Shown here piece by piece: positions 47,932-59,192 of a stretch of DNA of 64,000 nt. This DNA comes from an uncultured Nocardioides sp. (lineage in GTDB: Bacteria > Actinomycetota > Actinomycetes > Propionibacteriales > Nocardioidaceae), in NCBI RefSeq assembly GCF_947488025.1, contig NZ_CANKYS010000005.1, forward strand, positions 1-64,000. The letters run 5' to 3'. Each line of letters begins with the position of its first letter. Position 1 is the stretch's first letter. The position numbers were made by a program, and so were the translations under genes. The notes under the pieces were generated by a model that searched no databases, was not told the DNA's origin, and saw only the letters and a program-made list of their open reading frames with translations.

Positions 47932-49332
47932 TCAGCAGCCGAGCAGCTTCTGGGCGAAGTAGGCGCTGATGCCGTCGAGGCCGACCCGCTCCTGGTGCAT
48001 CGTGTCGCGCTCGCGCACGGTGACCGCGTCGTCGTCGAGGGTCTCGAAGTCGACGGTGACGCAGAACGGCGTACCGATCTCGTCCTGGCGGCGGTAGCGG
48101 CGGCCGATGGCGCCGGAGTCGTCGAAGTCGACGTTCCAGTTCTCACGCAGCTCGGCGGCAAGGGCCTTGGCCTTGGGCGACAGGTCGGCGTTGCGGCTCA
48201 GCGGCAGCACCGCGACCTTGACGGGCGCGAGGCGCGGGTCGAGCTTGAGCACGACGCGCTTGTCGACGCCGCCCTTGGTGTTGGGGGCCTCGTCCTCGGT
48301 GTAGGCGTCGATGAGGAACGCCATCAGCGAGCGGGTGAGGCCGGCCGCGGGCTCGATGACGTAGGGCAGGTAGCGCTCGTCGGCGGCCTGGTCGTAGAAG
48401 GACAGGTCCTTGCCGGAGAACTCGCTGTGCTGCTTGAGGTCGAAGTCGGTGCGGTTGGCGACGCCCTCGAGCTCCTCGAAGTCACGGCCGGAGAACCCGA
48501 AGCGGTACTCGATGTCGGTCGTGCCCTTGGAGTAGTGGGACAGCTTCTCCTGCGGGTGCTCGTAGTGGCGCAGGTTGTCGGGGTTGATGCCGAGGTCGAC
48601 GTACCAGCGGGTGCGCTCCTCGATCCAGTAGCGGAACCACTCCTCGTCCTCGCCCGGCTTGACGAAGAACTCCATCTCCATCTGCTCGAACTCGCGGGTG
48701 CGGAAGATGAAGTTGCCGGGCGTGATCTCGTTGCGGAAGCTCTTGCCCATCTGGGCGATGCCGAAGGGCGGCTTCTGTCGGCTCGAGGTCACCACGTTGG
48801 CGAAGTTGAGGAAGATGCCCTGCGCTGTCTCGGGCCGGAGGTAGTGCAGGCCGGACTCGTCCTCGATCACGCCGAGGTAGGTCTTGAGCATCATGTTGAA
48901 GTTGCGCGGCTCGGTCCACGCGTTGCGCGTGCCGCAGTTGGGGCAGGCGACCGACTCGTTGATGTCGACCGTGTCGGGGTCGTCGATGCCCTTCTTGGCG
49001 GCGTGGTCCTCCTGCAGGTGGTCCTCGCGGAACCGCTTGTGGCACGACTGGCACTCGACGAGCGGGTCGCTGAAGGTGCTCAGGTGGCCCGAGGCCTCCC
49101 ACGTGCGGGTGGGGAGGATGATGCTCGAGTCGAGCCCGACCACGTCGTCGCGGCGGGTGACCATGAACTTCCACCACTGGCGCTTGATGTTCTCCTTGAG
49201 CTCGACCCCGAGCGGGCCGTAGTCCCACGCCGAGCGGGTGCCGCCGTAGATGTCACCGCTGGGGTAGACGAAACCTCGGCGCTTGGCGAGGGAGACGACG
49301 TTGTCCAGGGCGGTCGGAGCGGGCTTGGGCAC
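47932..49332 (-). CDS. glyS: Glycyl-tRNA synthetase, homodimeric class II
   Basis: 466 aa. A GTG start gives the usual N-terminus ([20 protein letters not shown]). Zinc-like cysteine pairs CQSCHKRF and CPNCGTRN, class II motif 2 ([17 protein letters not shown]) and motif 3 ([14 protein letters not shown]) are visible, and the length is typical. It charges tRNA-Gly. Confidence 0.93.
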   Translation of the reverse strand: MPKPAPTALDNVVSLAKRRGFVYPSGDIYGGTRSAWDYGPLGVELKENIKRQWWKFMVTRRDDVVGLDSSIILPTRTWEASGHLSTFSDPLVECQSCHKRFREDHLQEDHAAKKGIDDPDTVDINESVACPNCGTRNAWTEPRNFNMMLKTYLGVIEDESGLHYLRPETAQGIFLNFANVVTSSRQKPPFGIAQMGKSFRNEITPGNFIFRTREFEQMEMEFFVKPGEDEEWFRYWIEERTRWYVDLGINPDNLRHYEHPQEKLSHYSKGTTDIEYRFGFSGRDFEELEGVANRTDFDLKQHSEFSGKDLSFYDQAADERYLPYVIEPAAGLTRSLMAFLIDAYTEDEAPNTKGGVDKRVVLKLDPRLAPVKVAVLPLSRNADLSPKAKALAAELRENWNVDFDDSGAIGRRYRRQDEIGTPFCVTVDFETLDDDAVTVRERDTMHQERVGLDGISAYFAQKLLGC

Positions 49333-49395
49333 GGTGCGGGTCCTCAGGTGTGGGCAGGTCGGGCCGGCTGGCTGCCGGCTCGCGCGAACGAGCGC

Positions 49396-49737
49396 TCAGC
49401 CTAGCGATCGGGGCTGGGGCTCGTTGAGGTCGGTCCCCTCCTCGACCACCTCGTAGGCACTGGGCTCGTCGAGCGCGTGGACCATCAGCGGCTGGATGTG
49501 CATCTTGCCCTCGTACGACCCCAGCGCGCGTCGGTAGGAGCCGACGTTCTGCCAGCGCGTGGTGAGCACCCACAGCGTCGGGTCGTCGACGTTGCGGCCC
49601 ACGTCTCCCCCGACGTACCCGGGCTTGGCGGCGAGGATGCCGAGCGCCTGCAGCAGCCCGCGGCGCAGCTCCTCCCCGTCCGCCTCCCCGGATTCAGGGT
49701 GGGGGCCGGGGGCGCGGAGACGGGTCACGACGAGCAC
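49396..49737 (-). CDS. ABM-domain (antibiotic biosynthesis monooxygenase-like) protein
   Basis: 113 aa, GTG start. Ferredoxin-like fold of the ABM superfamily: VTRLRAPG, GYVGGDVGRNVDDPTLWVLT, RWQNVGSYRRALGSYEGKMH. In actinobacteria this small protein often sits between glyS and zinc-uptake genes. Its reaction is unknown; haem-degrading and quinone-oxidising relatives exist. Divergent from znuA, sharing the Zur-box region. Confidence 0.75.
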   Translation of the reverse strand: MLVVTRLRAPGPHPESGEADGEELRRGLLQALGILAAKPGYVGGDVGRNVDDPTLWVLTTRWQNVGSYRRALGSYEGKMHIQPLMVHALDEPSAYEVVEEGTDLNEPQPRSLG

Positions 49738-49760
49738 GGGCTCACCCTACCCAGCGAGTT

Positions 49761-49775
49761 TGACAATCGTTCTCA
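49761..49775. promoter_or_regulatory. Zur box 1
   Basis: TGACAATCGTTCTCA, one mismatch from the box at 49783. It lies 22 bases before the second copy, one face-matched step on the helix, in the znuA upstream region. Zinc-loaded Zur should bind and block transcription. Confidence 0.75.
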
Positions 49776-49782
49776 ACCGCGG

Positions 49783-49797
49783 TGAGAATCGTTCTCA
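49783..49797. promoter_or_regulatory. Zur box 2, overlapping the znuA start
   Basis: TGAGAATCGTTCTCA, a perfect 6-3-6 palindrome of the Fur/Zur type. Its last A is the A of the znuA ATG at 49797. A site this close to the start means either a leaderless mRNA or a start further upstream (GTG at 49782). Confidence 0.8.
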
Positions 49798-50720
49798 TGT
49801 CGTCCGTCACCCGACCGATCGCCCTTGGCGCCGCCCTCGCCTCTGCCGCCCTCCTTGCCGGCTGCGGCGGGTCCGAGGACGCCGCCGGGACTGGTCGCTC
49901 GGCCGTCGCGGCGTTCTACCCGCTGGCGTGGGTGACCGATCGGGTGGCGGGCGACGACTGGGAGGTCACCAACCTCACCCAGCCCGGCCAGGAGCCACAC
50001 GACCTCGAGCTCACCATCGCCCAGACAGCCGCGCTGGAGGAGGCCGACCTCGTCGTCCTCACGCACGGCTTCCAGCCCGCCGTCGACGCCGGGGCGGAGA
50101 CGGCCGAGGCCCGCGTGCTCGACGCCGCCGACGTGGTCGAGCTGTTGCCCGCCGACGCCTCGGAGCACGAGGGCCAGACCGAGGAGGAGCACGACCACGG
50201 CGGCAGCGACCCGCACTTCTGGCTCGACCCGCTCCTGGTCGCAGACTTCGCCGACGCGGTCGCCACCGAGCTGGGCGACGTCGATCCCGACGCCGCGCAG
50301 GCCTACGCCGACAACGCCGCCGAGCTGCGCACCGAGCTCGAGGCGCTCGACCAGGAGTACACCGACGGCCTCGCCACCTGCGAGCGCGACACGACCGTCG
50401 TCAGCCACCAGGCCTTCGCCTACCTCGAGCGCTACGGCCCGCAGTTCGAGCCGATCGCCGGCCTGTCCCCCGACTCCGAGGCGACGGCCGCGGACCTGGC
50501 CCGCCTCCAGGAGCTCATCACGCAGGACGGCGTGACCACCGTCTTCTCCGAGCGGCTGGTGAGCCCGAAGATGGCCGAGACCCTCGCCGACGACCTCGGC
50601 GTCGAGACCGCGGTGCTCGACCCGATCGAAGGGCTGTCGGACGACACGGCCGACGAGGACTACCTTTCCCTCATGCGAGAGAACCTCACCGCCCTCCAGC
50701 AGGCCAACGGCTGCTCGTGA
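49797..50720 (+). CDS. znuA: Zinc ABC transporter substrate-binding lipoprotein ZnuA
   Basis: 307 aa. Signal peptide with lipobox LLAGC (Cys at about 24). Cluster A-I metal ligands are visible: GQEPHDLEL, DPHFWLDP, SHQAFAYL, and a His/Glu-rich loop (EHEGQTEEEHDHGGSDPH). Binds extracellular zinc and delivers it to ZnuBC. The stop overlaps znuC (GTGA). The ATG start has no Shine-Dalgarno because the Zur box occupies that place, so translation may be leaderless. Confidence 0.9.
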   Translation: MSSVTRPIALGAALASAALLAGCGGSEDAAGTGRSAVAAFYPLAWVTDRVAGDDWEVTNLTQPGQEPHDLELTIAQTAALEEADLVVLTHGFQPAVDAGAETAEARVLDAADVVELLPADASEHEGQTEEEHDHGGSDPHFWLDPLLVADFADAVATELGDVDPDAAQAYADNAAELRTELEALDQEYTDGLATCERDTTVVSHQAFAYLERYGPQFEPIAGLSPDSEATAADLARLQELITQDGVTTVFSERLVSPKMAETLADDLGVETAVLDPIEGLSDDTADEDYLSLMRENLTALQQANGCS

Positions 50721-51526
50721 CCTCGCCCGACCCCCGCCTCGCACCACCCGTCGTCCTCGACCGGGTCTCCGTCGCCATCGGCGGACGGCCGATCCTGCGC
50801 GACGTCGACCTCACGGTGCGCCCGGGCGAGGTGGTGACGCTGCTCGGCCCCAACGGGTCGGGCAAGTCAACGCTGGTGCGCGCGGTCACCGGGCTCCTTC
50901 CCCACACCCGCGGGGACGTACGGCTCTTCGGGACGCCGATCGAGGACTTCACCGACTGGCGGCGGCTGGGCTTCGTCCCCCAGCGGTCGACCGCCTCGGG
51001 CGGGGTGCCCGCCACGGTGCGCGAGGTCGTGGCGTCGGGGCGGGTCGGACGCCGGCGCCTGTTGCGCCCGAGCGGTCCCGCGGACCGGCGGGCGGTGGAG
51101 GCCGCGCTCGACGTCGTCGGCCTCGCCGACCGGGCGTCGTACGGCGTCTCGCAGCTGTCGGGCGGCCAGCAGCAGCGCGTCCTCATCGCGCGCGCGCTCG
51201 CGGGCGAGCCCGACCTGCTCGTCCTCGACGAACCCACCGCCGGCGTCGACCTGCCCCACCAGCAGGCCCTCGCCGACGCCCTCGGGCGCCTCAAGGCCAG
51301 CGGTGCGACGATCGTCCTCGTCGCCCACGAGATCGGCCCGATGATGCCGCTGATCGACCGGACCGTGGTGATGCGCGACGGCCGGGTGGCCTACGACGGT
51401 CCGCCCCTCACGCAGGAGGTGGCGTCGCACACCCACCACCACGACGACCACGACGTCCCGACCCGGCACGACCACGCCCCGCACGTCGCGTCGCCGTTCG
51501 ACTGGGAGCGGAGGTCCAGTCAGTGA
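50717..51526 (+). CDS. znuC: Zinc ABC transporter ATP-binding protein ZnuC
   Basis: 269 aa. Walker A GPNGSGKST (about 43-51), Q-loop FVPQRS, signature LSGGQQQRV (about 149), Walker B LLVLDEPTAGVD, H-loop VAHE. The C-terminal tail has a His run (HTHHHDDHDVPTRHDH), probably a cytoplasmic zinc store or sensor. GTG start, coupled to znuA, with GTGA overlap into znuB. Confidence 0.93.
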   Translation: MTSPDPRLAPPVVLDRVSVAIGGRPILRDVDLTVRPGEVVTLLGPNGSGKSTLVRAVTGLLPHTRGDVRLFGTPIEDFTDWRRLGFVPQRSTASGGVPATVREVVASGRVGRRRLLRPSGPADRRAVEAALDVVGLADRASYGVSQLSGGQQQRVLIARALAGEPDLLVLDEPTAGVDLPHQQALADALGRLKASGATIVLVAHEIGPMMPLIDRTVVMRDGRVAYDGPPLTQEVASHTHHHDDHDVPTRHDHAPHVASPFDWERRSSQ

Positions 51527-52527
51527 GCTTCATCGACCTGTTCTCCCTCGGCTTCATGCAGCGCGCGCTCATCGCCGCGCTGCTGACCGGGCTGGCCGCA
51601 CCGGCCATCGGCACCTTCATCGTCCAGCGACGCCTGGCCCTGCTGGGCGACGGCATCGGCCACGTCGCGGTCACCGGCGTCGCCCTCGGCCTGCTGACCG
51701 GCACCTCCCCCACCTGGACGGCGGTCGTCGTCGCGGTGCTGGGCGCCGTGCTGATGGAGCTCATCCGCGAGCGTGGTCACACCAACGGCGACGTCGCGCT
51801 CGCGCTGCTCTTCTACGGCGGCCTCGCCGGCGGCGTGCTGATCACGGGCATCGCCGGGCAGGGCGCCGCGACGCTGCAGGCCTACCTGTTCGGCTCGCTC
51901 AACAGCATCTCCTCGGCCGACGTGTGGTCGACGGCCGTGCTGGCCGTCGTGGTGCTCACCGTGGCGCTCGGGCTCTCGCCGCAGCTGTTCGCCGTCGCGA
52001 GCGACCCCGACTTCGCCCGCGTGGCCGGACTCAGGGTGCGCGGCTACAACCTCCTGATCGCGGTGCTCGCCGCGGTCAGCATCACCGTGGCCATGCGTAC
52101 GGTCGGCCTGCTGCTCGTCTCGGCGCTGATGGTGGTCCCGGTCGCGACCTCGCAGCAGGTCGCTCGGTCCTTCCGCACCACCCTGCTCGGAGCGATGCTG
52201 GTCGGCTGCGCGGCGTCCGTCGGCGGCCTCTTCCTCAGCGCCTGGCTGTCCTTCCGGGTGTCCGTGGCCCCCGGCCCGACGATCGTCCTGCTCGCCCTGG
52301 CGATGTTCACCGCCACCTGGCCGCTCGGGGTGTGGCTGCGGCGCCGCAGCCGGTTGATGGCGCCGTTCCCCGAGGTCAACGCGACCCCGCACCGCTCCAC
52401 CGACGACCACCCGCACGACCACGGCCAGGACTGCGGCCACCCAGCAGTGCCCCACGGGGACCACGTCGACTACGTCCACGACGGCCACCGGCACGCCGTA
52501 CACGGAGAGCACTATGACGAGCACTGA
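51523..52527 (+). CDS. znuB: Zinc ABC transporter permease ZnuB with His-rich tail
   Basis: 334 aa. Eight or so membrane helices of the ABC-3 family (from MQRALIAALLTGLAAPAIGT through to the helix near 265-280). The last 50 residues are hydrophilic with about 14 histidines (DDHPHDHGQDCGHPAVPHGD and after), longer than the usual tail. It overlaps zur by 14 bases. Confidence 0.92.
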   Translation: MSFIDLFSLGFMQRALIAALLTGLAAPAIGTFIVQRRLALLGDGIGHVAVTGVALGLLTGTSPTWTAVVVAVLGAVLMELIRERGHTNGDVALALLFYGGLAGGVLITGIAGQGAATLQAYLFGSLNSISSADVWSTAVLAVVVLTVALGLSPQLFAVASDPDFARVAGLRVRGYNLLIAVLAAVSITVAMRTVGLLLVSALMVVPVATSQQVARSFRTTLLGAMLVGCAASVGGLFLSAWLSFRVSVAPGPTIVLLALAMFTATWPLGVWLRRRSRLMAPFPEVNATPHRSTDDHPHDHGQDCGHPAVPHGDHVDYVHDGHRHAVHGEHYDEH

Positions 52528-52921
52528 CCCCACCTCGCGCCCGTCGGTCCGTCCCACCCGCCAGCGTCGCGCCGTCGCGGCCGCGCTCGCGGGCTTCGAC
52601 GACTTCCGAAGCGCGCAGGAGATCCACGACCTCATCTCGCAGCAGGGCGAGTCGGTGGGGCTCGCCACCGTCTACCGCACGCTGGCGACGCTCGCCGACG
52701 CCGGTGAGGTCGACATGCTGCGCAACGAGGACGGCGAGGCCATCTGGCGCAGCTGCTCCGACACGCACCACCACCACCTCGTGTGCCGCACGTGCGGGGC
52801 GACCGTGGAGGTGGAGGGGCCGGCCGTCGAGCGGTGGACGAGCGCGATCGCGTCCGAGCACGGCTATGGCGACATCAGCCACACGCTGGAGATCTTCGGG
52901 ACCTGCCCGGCCTGCCGCTGA
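52514..52921 (+). CDS. zur: Zinc uptake regulator (Fur family)
   Basis: 135 aa. Winged helix with the Fur recognition region (SVGLATVYRTLATLADAGEV), then the metal-binding region: THHHHLVCRTCG and CPACR supply the structural zinc Cys4. It represses znuACB through the boxes at 49761-49797 and is itself in the operon, so feedback is expected. The stop is 2 bases from the uppS stop, tail to tail. Confidence 0.92.
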   Translation: MTSTDPTSRPSVRPTRQRRAVAAALAGFDDFRSAQEIHDLISQQGESVGLATVYRTLATLADAGEVDMLRNEDGEAIWRSCSDTHHHHLVCRTCGATVEVEGPAVERWTSAIASEHGYGDISHTLEIFGTCPACR

Positions 52922-52923
52922 CC

Positions 52924-53715
52924 TCAGGTCTGCTGGGGCGTCTGGTTGGGGACCGCGCCGCCGTAGCGCCGGTCGCGGCTGGCGTACGTCTCGATCGCCG
53001 ACCACAGGTGCCGTCGGTCGACGTCGGGCCACAGCACGTCGGTGAAGACCATCTCGCTGTAGGCCGCCTGCCACAGCATGTAGTTGGACAGCCGCTGCTC
53101 CCCCGACGTGCGCCAGACGAGGTCGGCGTCGGGCAGCTCGGGCACGTAGAGGTGGCGGGCGAAGACCTTCTCGTCGATCTTGTCCGGGTTGAGGCGGCCG
53201 GCCGCCACCTCGCGTCCGATCGCCCGGGCGGCGTCGGCGAGCTCGGCGCGGCCGCCGTAGTTGACACACATCGTGAGCGTGAGGACGTCGTTGTCCCTGG
53301 TCAGCTCCTCGGCGACCTGCAGCTCCTTGATGACCGACTTCCAGAGGCGCGGCGCGCGGCCGGCCCAGCGCACGCGCACGCCGAGGTCGTTCATCTCGTC
53401 GCGGCGGCGGCGGATCACGTCGCGGTTGAAGCCCATCAGGAAGCGCACCTCGTCGGGTGAGCGCGACCAGTTCTCCGTCGAGAAGGCGTAGGCCGAGATC
53501 GCCTTCACGCCGATCTCGATCGCGCCCTCGACCACGTCGAAGAGCGTGTGCTCGCCCTGCTCGTGGCCCTTGGTGCGCGGAAGCCCGCGCTCCTTGGCCC
53601 ACCTGCCGTTGCCGTCCATGATGATCGCGACGTGCTCGGGGACGAGGTCGCGCGGCACCGGCGGCGGGGTCGCGCCGCTCGGGTGCGGGGTCGGCTGCTT
53701 CACCTGTCGCTTCAC
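52924..53715 (-). CDS. uppS: Isoprenyl (undecaprenyl/decaprenyl) diphosphate synthase
   Basis: 263 aa from the GTG at 53715 (VKRQVKQPTPHPSG). The cis-prenyltransferase motif HVAIIMDGNGRWAKERGLPR (about residues 24-43, catalytic Asp), AYAFSTENWSRS and RTSGEQRLSNYMLWQ are intact. It makes the C50-C55 lipid carrier for wall synthesis. The frame to 53754 offers a second GTG without ribosome site. Confidence 0.92.
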   Translation of the reverse strand: MKRQVKQPTPHPSGATPPPVPRDLVPEHVAIIMDGNGRWAKERGLPRTKGHEQGEHTLFDVVEGAIEIGVKAISAYAFSTENWSRSPDEVRFLMGFNRDVIRRRRDEMNDLGVRVRWAGRAPRLWKSVIKELQVAEELTRDNDVLTLTMCVNYGGRAELADAARAIGREVAAGRLNPDKIDEKVFARHLYVPELPDADLVWRTSGEQRLSNYMLWQAAYSEMVFTDVLWPDVDRRHLWSAIETYASRDRRYGGAVPNQTPQQT

Positions 53716-53767
53716 GGTGCCCAGCGTAGGCGGGACCGCGCCGGCGGTGACCACGACAGCAGGCGAC

Positions 53768-54109
53768 TCACTCGAAGACGAACGCCTCGAGGAGGGCGAC
53801 AGCGGCGACGACGGCCGGGAACGTCACCAGCGGCAGCAGGAGCTCCGACCACCGATGGCGCCGCAGGCCGGCGTACACAGCCATGAGCAGCGCCAAGAAC
53901 GACCCGGTCAGCCCGGCGAACAGCGCCACGACCACCGACATGCCGACCCAGTTGTCGGAGACCGCGTCCTCTCCCCCGATCGCCCAGGCGGCTCCGAACA
54001 ACCCGGCGCCGACCGTCAGAACGGCCAGCGAGACCACCGCCAGCTGCCACGCTGCTCCCGCAGCCGCCCCGGCGCCGCGGCGCGAGTGGCTGCCGGACGT
54101 CTCATCCAT
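53768..54109 (-). CDS. Small membrane protein, 113 aa
   Basis: ATG at 54109 with AAGGA 7 nt upstream. Three membrane helices at about residues 20-43, 50-74 and 84-108 (WQLAVVSLAVLTVGAGLFGA and following). No family recognised. It lies between recO and uppS in the same direction and may be co-transcribed with uppS. Confidence 0.6.
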   Translation of the reverse strand: MDETSGSHSRRGAGAAAGAAWQLAVVSLAVLTVGAGLFGAAWAIGGEDAVSDNWVGMSVVVALFAGLTGSFLALLMAVYAGLRRHRWSELLLPLVTFPAVVAAVALLEAFVFE

Positions 54110-54286
54110 GCCTCCATCCTTCCGCCGCCCGCGGGTGGGCCCCAGTGCCGAAGGTCCGCCGTCGGTGCCCCACACGTCCCGTGGACCGGACCGGGGCTCC
54201 TGTCCGGGGCGCCGCCTGCCCGGGCGACCGGGAGGTCAGCCGTCAGGCGAGGGACGCGTCCAGGCCCGCGACACCCACGGCGCGCC

Positions 54287-55015
54287 TCACCGCTCGACGT
54301 AGGCCATCGAGCGCAGGCCGCGCTCGAGGTGCCAGGCGAGGTAGGCCGAGACGAGGTTGCTGGCCTCGCGCAGGTGACGCGGCTCGGCGGCGTGGACGAC
54401 GGGCCAGTCGCCGACGAGGAGGGCACCGAGCAGGAGGACCGTCTCCGAGGCGGGGGTGGCCGATCCCGGCAGCTTGTCGGAGACGCACAGGACGCCGCCG
54501 GCCGACGGGTTGAAGAAGCGGTGTGGTCCCTCGACGCCGCACTGCACGCAGTGGTCGAAGGACGGCGCGTAGCCGGCGACGGACAGCGAGCGGAGCAGGT
54601 AGGAGTCGAGGACCTGCTTGGCCGGGTGCTCGGCGCCGGCCATCGCGCGCAGGCCGCCGACGAGCAGCAGGAACTGCTGGACCGCGGGCTCCTTCTCCTC
54701 GGTGACGAGGCGTTCGGCCGTCTCGAGCATCACCGTGCCGGCGGTGTAGCGGTCGTAGTCGAGACCCAGCCGCGCGTTGAACGGGTCGAGCGTCTCGGCC
54801 TGCGTGATGACGTCGAGGCTGCGACCCTCGGCGAGCTGGAGGTCGACGTGGGTGAACGGCTCGAGCCGCGAGCCCCAGCGCGACGTCGTACGACGCACGC
54901 CCTTGGCGACCGCGCGCACCCGCCCGTGCTGACGGGTCAGCAGGGTGATGATGCGATCGGCCTCGCCCAGCTTGTGGGTGCGGAGCACGACCGCCTCGTC
55001 GCGGTAGAGGGGCAC
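54287..55015 (-). CDS. recO: DNA repair protein RecO
   Basis: 242 aa from the GTG at 55015 (PLYRDEAVVLRTHKLGEADR). An N-terminal OB-fold (ITLLTRQHGRVRAVAKGVRR), a helical middle, and a zinc site with Cys in DHCVQCGVEG and GGVLCVSD. It loads RecA on SSB-coated gaps with RecR. Up to six extra codons are possible from an ATG at 55033. Confidence 0.9.
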   Translation of the reverse strand: MPLYRDEAVVLRTHKLGEADRIITLLTRQHGRVRAVAKGVRRTTSRWGSRLEPFTHVDLQLAEGRSLDVITQAETLDPFNARLGLDYDRYTAGTVMLETAERLVTEEKEPAVQQFLLLVGGLRAMAGAEHPAKQVLDSYLLRSLSVAGYAPSFDHCVQCGVEGPHRFFNPSAGGVLCVSDKLPGSATPASETVLLLGALLVGDWPVVHAAEPRHLREASNLVSAYLAWHLERGLRSMAYVER

Positions 55016-55069
55016 GGCACCATTCTCCCCCACCGACCCCGCCCGGGCCTCGAACGGGCGGCCGCGGCG

Positions 55070-55936
55070 TCAGCGTTTCCGGGTGCGGACCGTCGACGTC
55101 GCCGGACGCTCGCGCCAGCAGTCGAGCGCGAAGTCGGCGGCGGCGGCCGTCAGGCGCTCCGGCCGGAAGCGCCACTCGAGGATCGAGGTGGCCCGCTCGA
55201 GCCGCACGTTGGGCAGCTCGGCGGCCAGCATGTCGGCGTCGACGAACGGGTGGATGGGGTCGATCGGGTGACCGACCAGGAAGACGGGCGCCTGGATCCG
55301 GCGCCGCTGGCTGCGCGAGGGGGCGAGCCTCCCGAAGATCACGCCGTGGAGCACCGAGGCGATGGACTCGGCCCGGTGGTCGACCGTGTCGAGGCCGATG
55401 CCGACCCAGAACGGGACGATCCCGCGGGGCACCGAGCGGGAGAGCCGCTGCAGGCTGTTGGCCGTCACGGGCACGTAGCGCGCGGCCAGCATGATCGGCA
55501 CGAACGCGAGGATCCCGGCGACCAGCGCGTTGTTGAGGACCGGCATCTCCACGATGAGCCCCTTGACCCGCTCGGGGGCGATGACGGCCACCTCCAGCGA
55601 GACGTTGGCCCCGAGCGACGTGCCGCCGATGACGGCCTGCTCCGCGCCGAGGTGGTCGAGCAGCGCGACCACCTGCTCGCCGAACGACGTCATCGAGTAG
55701 ACCAGCGGGTCGGCGGGCTGGTCGGAGCGGCCGTGGCCCAGCAGGTCGAGGGTGACCACGTGCAGCCCCTGCGCGGCCATCGCCCGGGCGAGCGGCTGCT
55801 GCATCCGGCGCGGCATGAGCAGGCCGTGCAGCAGCACGACCCAGTCGTCGCCGGAGCCGTACTCGGTGTACTCCAGCCGGTCACGCCCGCCGTCGGACTC
55901 GACGAAGAACTGTCCGATCCGCTCGCTGACCAGCAT
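55070..55936 (-). CDS. Alpha/beta hydrolase
   Basis: 288 aa. Oxyanion HGLLMPRR, nucleophile elbow GGTSLGANVS (Ser about residue 109), acid region LVGHPIDPIHPF and a cap of hydrophobic helices around 150-190. The late His is not obvious, so activity is likely but not certain. Substrate unknown. Leftward, between leuA and recO. Confidence 0.8.
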   Translation of the reverse strand: MLVSERIGQFFVESDGGRDRLEYTEYGSGDDWVVLLHGLLMPRRMQQPLARAMAAQGLHVVTLDLLGHGRSDQPADPLVYSMTSFGEQVVALLDHLGAEQAVIGGTSLGANVSLEVAVIAPERVKGLIVEMPVLNNALVAGILAFVPIMLAARYVPVTANSLQRLSRSVPRGIVPFWVGIGLDTVDHRAESIASVLHGVIFGRLAPSRSQRRRIQAPVFLVGHPIDPIHPFVDADMLAAELPNVRLERATSILEWRFRPERLTAAAADFALDCWRERPATSTVRTRKR

Positions 55937-55961
55937 GATCGAAATGTAGCGCTGTTGCCCG

Positions 55962-57837
<1,876 letters not shown>

Positions 57838-57901
57838 GACGAGACCACGATAACCCCGTTCCCCACGACCTGGTCCCGGGCTCCCGCGGGATGAGACGCC
57901 C

Positions 57902-58660
57902 TCAGGGGCGGCCGCGGGCCGCGTACGCCACCGCCGACAGGTCGAACGGCCCGTCGCCGAGGCGACGGCGCAGCACCTCCTCGAGCCGACGGCGCCCGTC
58001 GGGTCCCAGCGCGGCGACCGCGTCGCCGGCCGGGCCGACGCCGTGGAGGTAGGGCTCCCACCACTCCTCGAAGCTGGGGTGGGACACCGTCACCTCGACC
58101 TCCGCCGACTCCACGTCACGGAGGCCGGCGGCCTCGAGGATCTCGACGAGGCCGGTGCGTGAGCCACCCGGAAACCCCCGCTCGCCCGGGTGCTGGGGCT
58201 CGAGCTCGGCGACCGCTTCCCACAGAGGCCACATCGGCGCCCGCGACCCGGCGAGGTCCCACACGGTCGCGCCCACCCGGCCACCGGGTCGGGTGGGCCG
58301 CCTCATCTCACCGACGCCTGCGACGGGGTCGGTCATGAAGTGGACGACGAGGCACGCCGCCGCCACGTCGCAGGTCGCGTCCTCGAAGGGCAGCGACTCC
58401 GCCGCGCCCTGCCGCACGTCGACGCCGGGGAAGCGCTCGCGGCACGCCTCGACGAAGGGCGCCGAGGGGTCGACCGCGCGCACGCTGCCGGCGCCGAGCC
58501 GCTCGACGAGCACGCGGGTCAGGGCGCCCGGACCGCAGCCCACGTCGATCGCCTCCTGGCCGGGTGCCACCTCGAGCCAGTCGGCGAAGCGCGCGGCCAG
58601 GGGCCGCGAGTAGCGACCCATGAAACGGTCGTAGGCGTCGCCCGCCACGTCGAACGTCAC
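57902..58660 (-). CDS. Class I SAM-dependent methyltransferase
   Basis: 252 aa from the GTG at 58660. SAM motif I AIDVGCGPGALTRVL (about residues 36-50), motif II acid RAVDPS and an expected helix pattern; the family is Methyltransf_11/25. The opening FDVAGDAYDRFMGRYSRPLA is typical of many actinobacterial small-molecule methyltransferases. Substrate unknown. Divergent from the flavodoxin-like gene. Confidence 0.8.
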   Translation of the reverse strand: MTFDVAGDAYDRFMGRYSRPLAARFADWLEVAPGQEAIDVGCGPGALTRVLVERLGAGSVRAVDPSAPFVEACRERFPGVDVRQGAAESLPFEDATCDVAAACLVVHFMTDPVAGVGEMRRPTRPGGRVGATVWDLAGSRAPMWPLWEAVAELEPQHPGERGFPGGSRTGLVEILEAAGLRDVESAEVEVTVSHPSFEEWWEPYLHGVGPAGDAVAALGPDGRRRLEEVLRRRLGDGPFDLSAVAYAARGRP

Positions 58661-58706
58661 GCATCGACGGTACGCCGCTCGCGGAGCGGTTAGTAGCCTC
58701 GGCTCC

Positions 58707-59192
58707 GTGCCGCGCCTGTTGATCGTCCACCACTCGCCGACGCCGTCGGTGGCCGCGCTGACCGAGGCCGTCGTCGCCGGTGCCTCGGACGAGGCGATCA
58801 CGGGTGTCGAGGTGGTCGTCCGAGCCGCGCTCGAGGCCGACGCGGACGACGTGCTGGCCGCGGACGGCTACGTCCTGGGCACGCCCGCCAACTTCGGCTA
58901 CATGAGCGGCGCCCTCAAGCACTTCTTCGACTCGATCTTCCTCCAGGCCGGGGGCGCGCTCACCGACGACGGCTCGGCCGCGAGCGTCGAAGGAGGCCGC
59001 AAGCCGTTCGGCCTCTACGTCCACGGGCGCTACGACACCACCGGCGCGGTGCGGTCGGTCCAGTCGATCGTCGGTGCGCTCGCCTGGCGCCAGAGCGCAC
59101 CGGTCCTCGAGGTGCTGGGCGACGTGGGCGAGGCGGACCGCGAAGCGGCGTACGAGCTGGGCGGCACGCTCGCGGCGCTGGTGATGGGATGA
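58707..59192 (+). CDS. Flavodoxin-like (NAD(P)H-dependent FMN reductase/WrbA-type) protein
   Basis: 161 aa, GTG start. Flavodoxin fold: LLIVHHSPTPSVAALTEAV phosphate-binding loop, LGTPANFGYMSGALKHFFD and GLYVHGRYDTTGAVRSV flavin contacts. It should bind FMN in quinone or flavin redox. Its stop overlaps the next ATG (ATGA). Confidence 0.8.
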   Translation: MPRLLIVHHSPTPSVAALTEAVVAGASDEAITGVEVVVRAALEADADDVLAADGYVLGTPANFGYMSGALKHFFDSIFLQAGGALTDDGSAASVEGGRKPFGLYVHGRYDTTGAVRSVQSIVGALAWRQSAPVLEVLGDVGEADREAAYELGGTLAALVMG

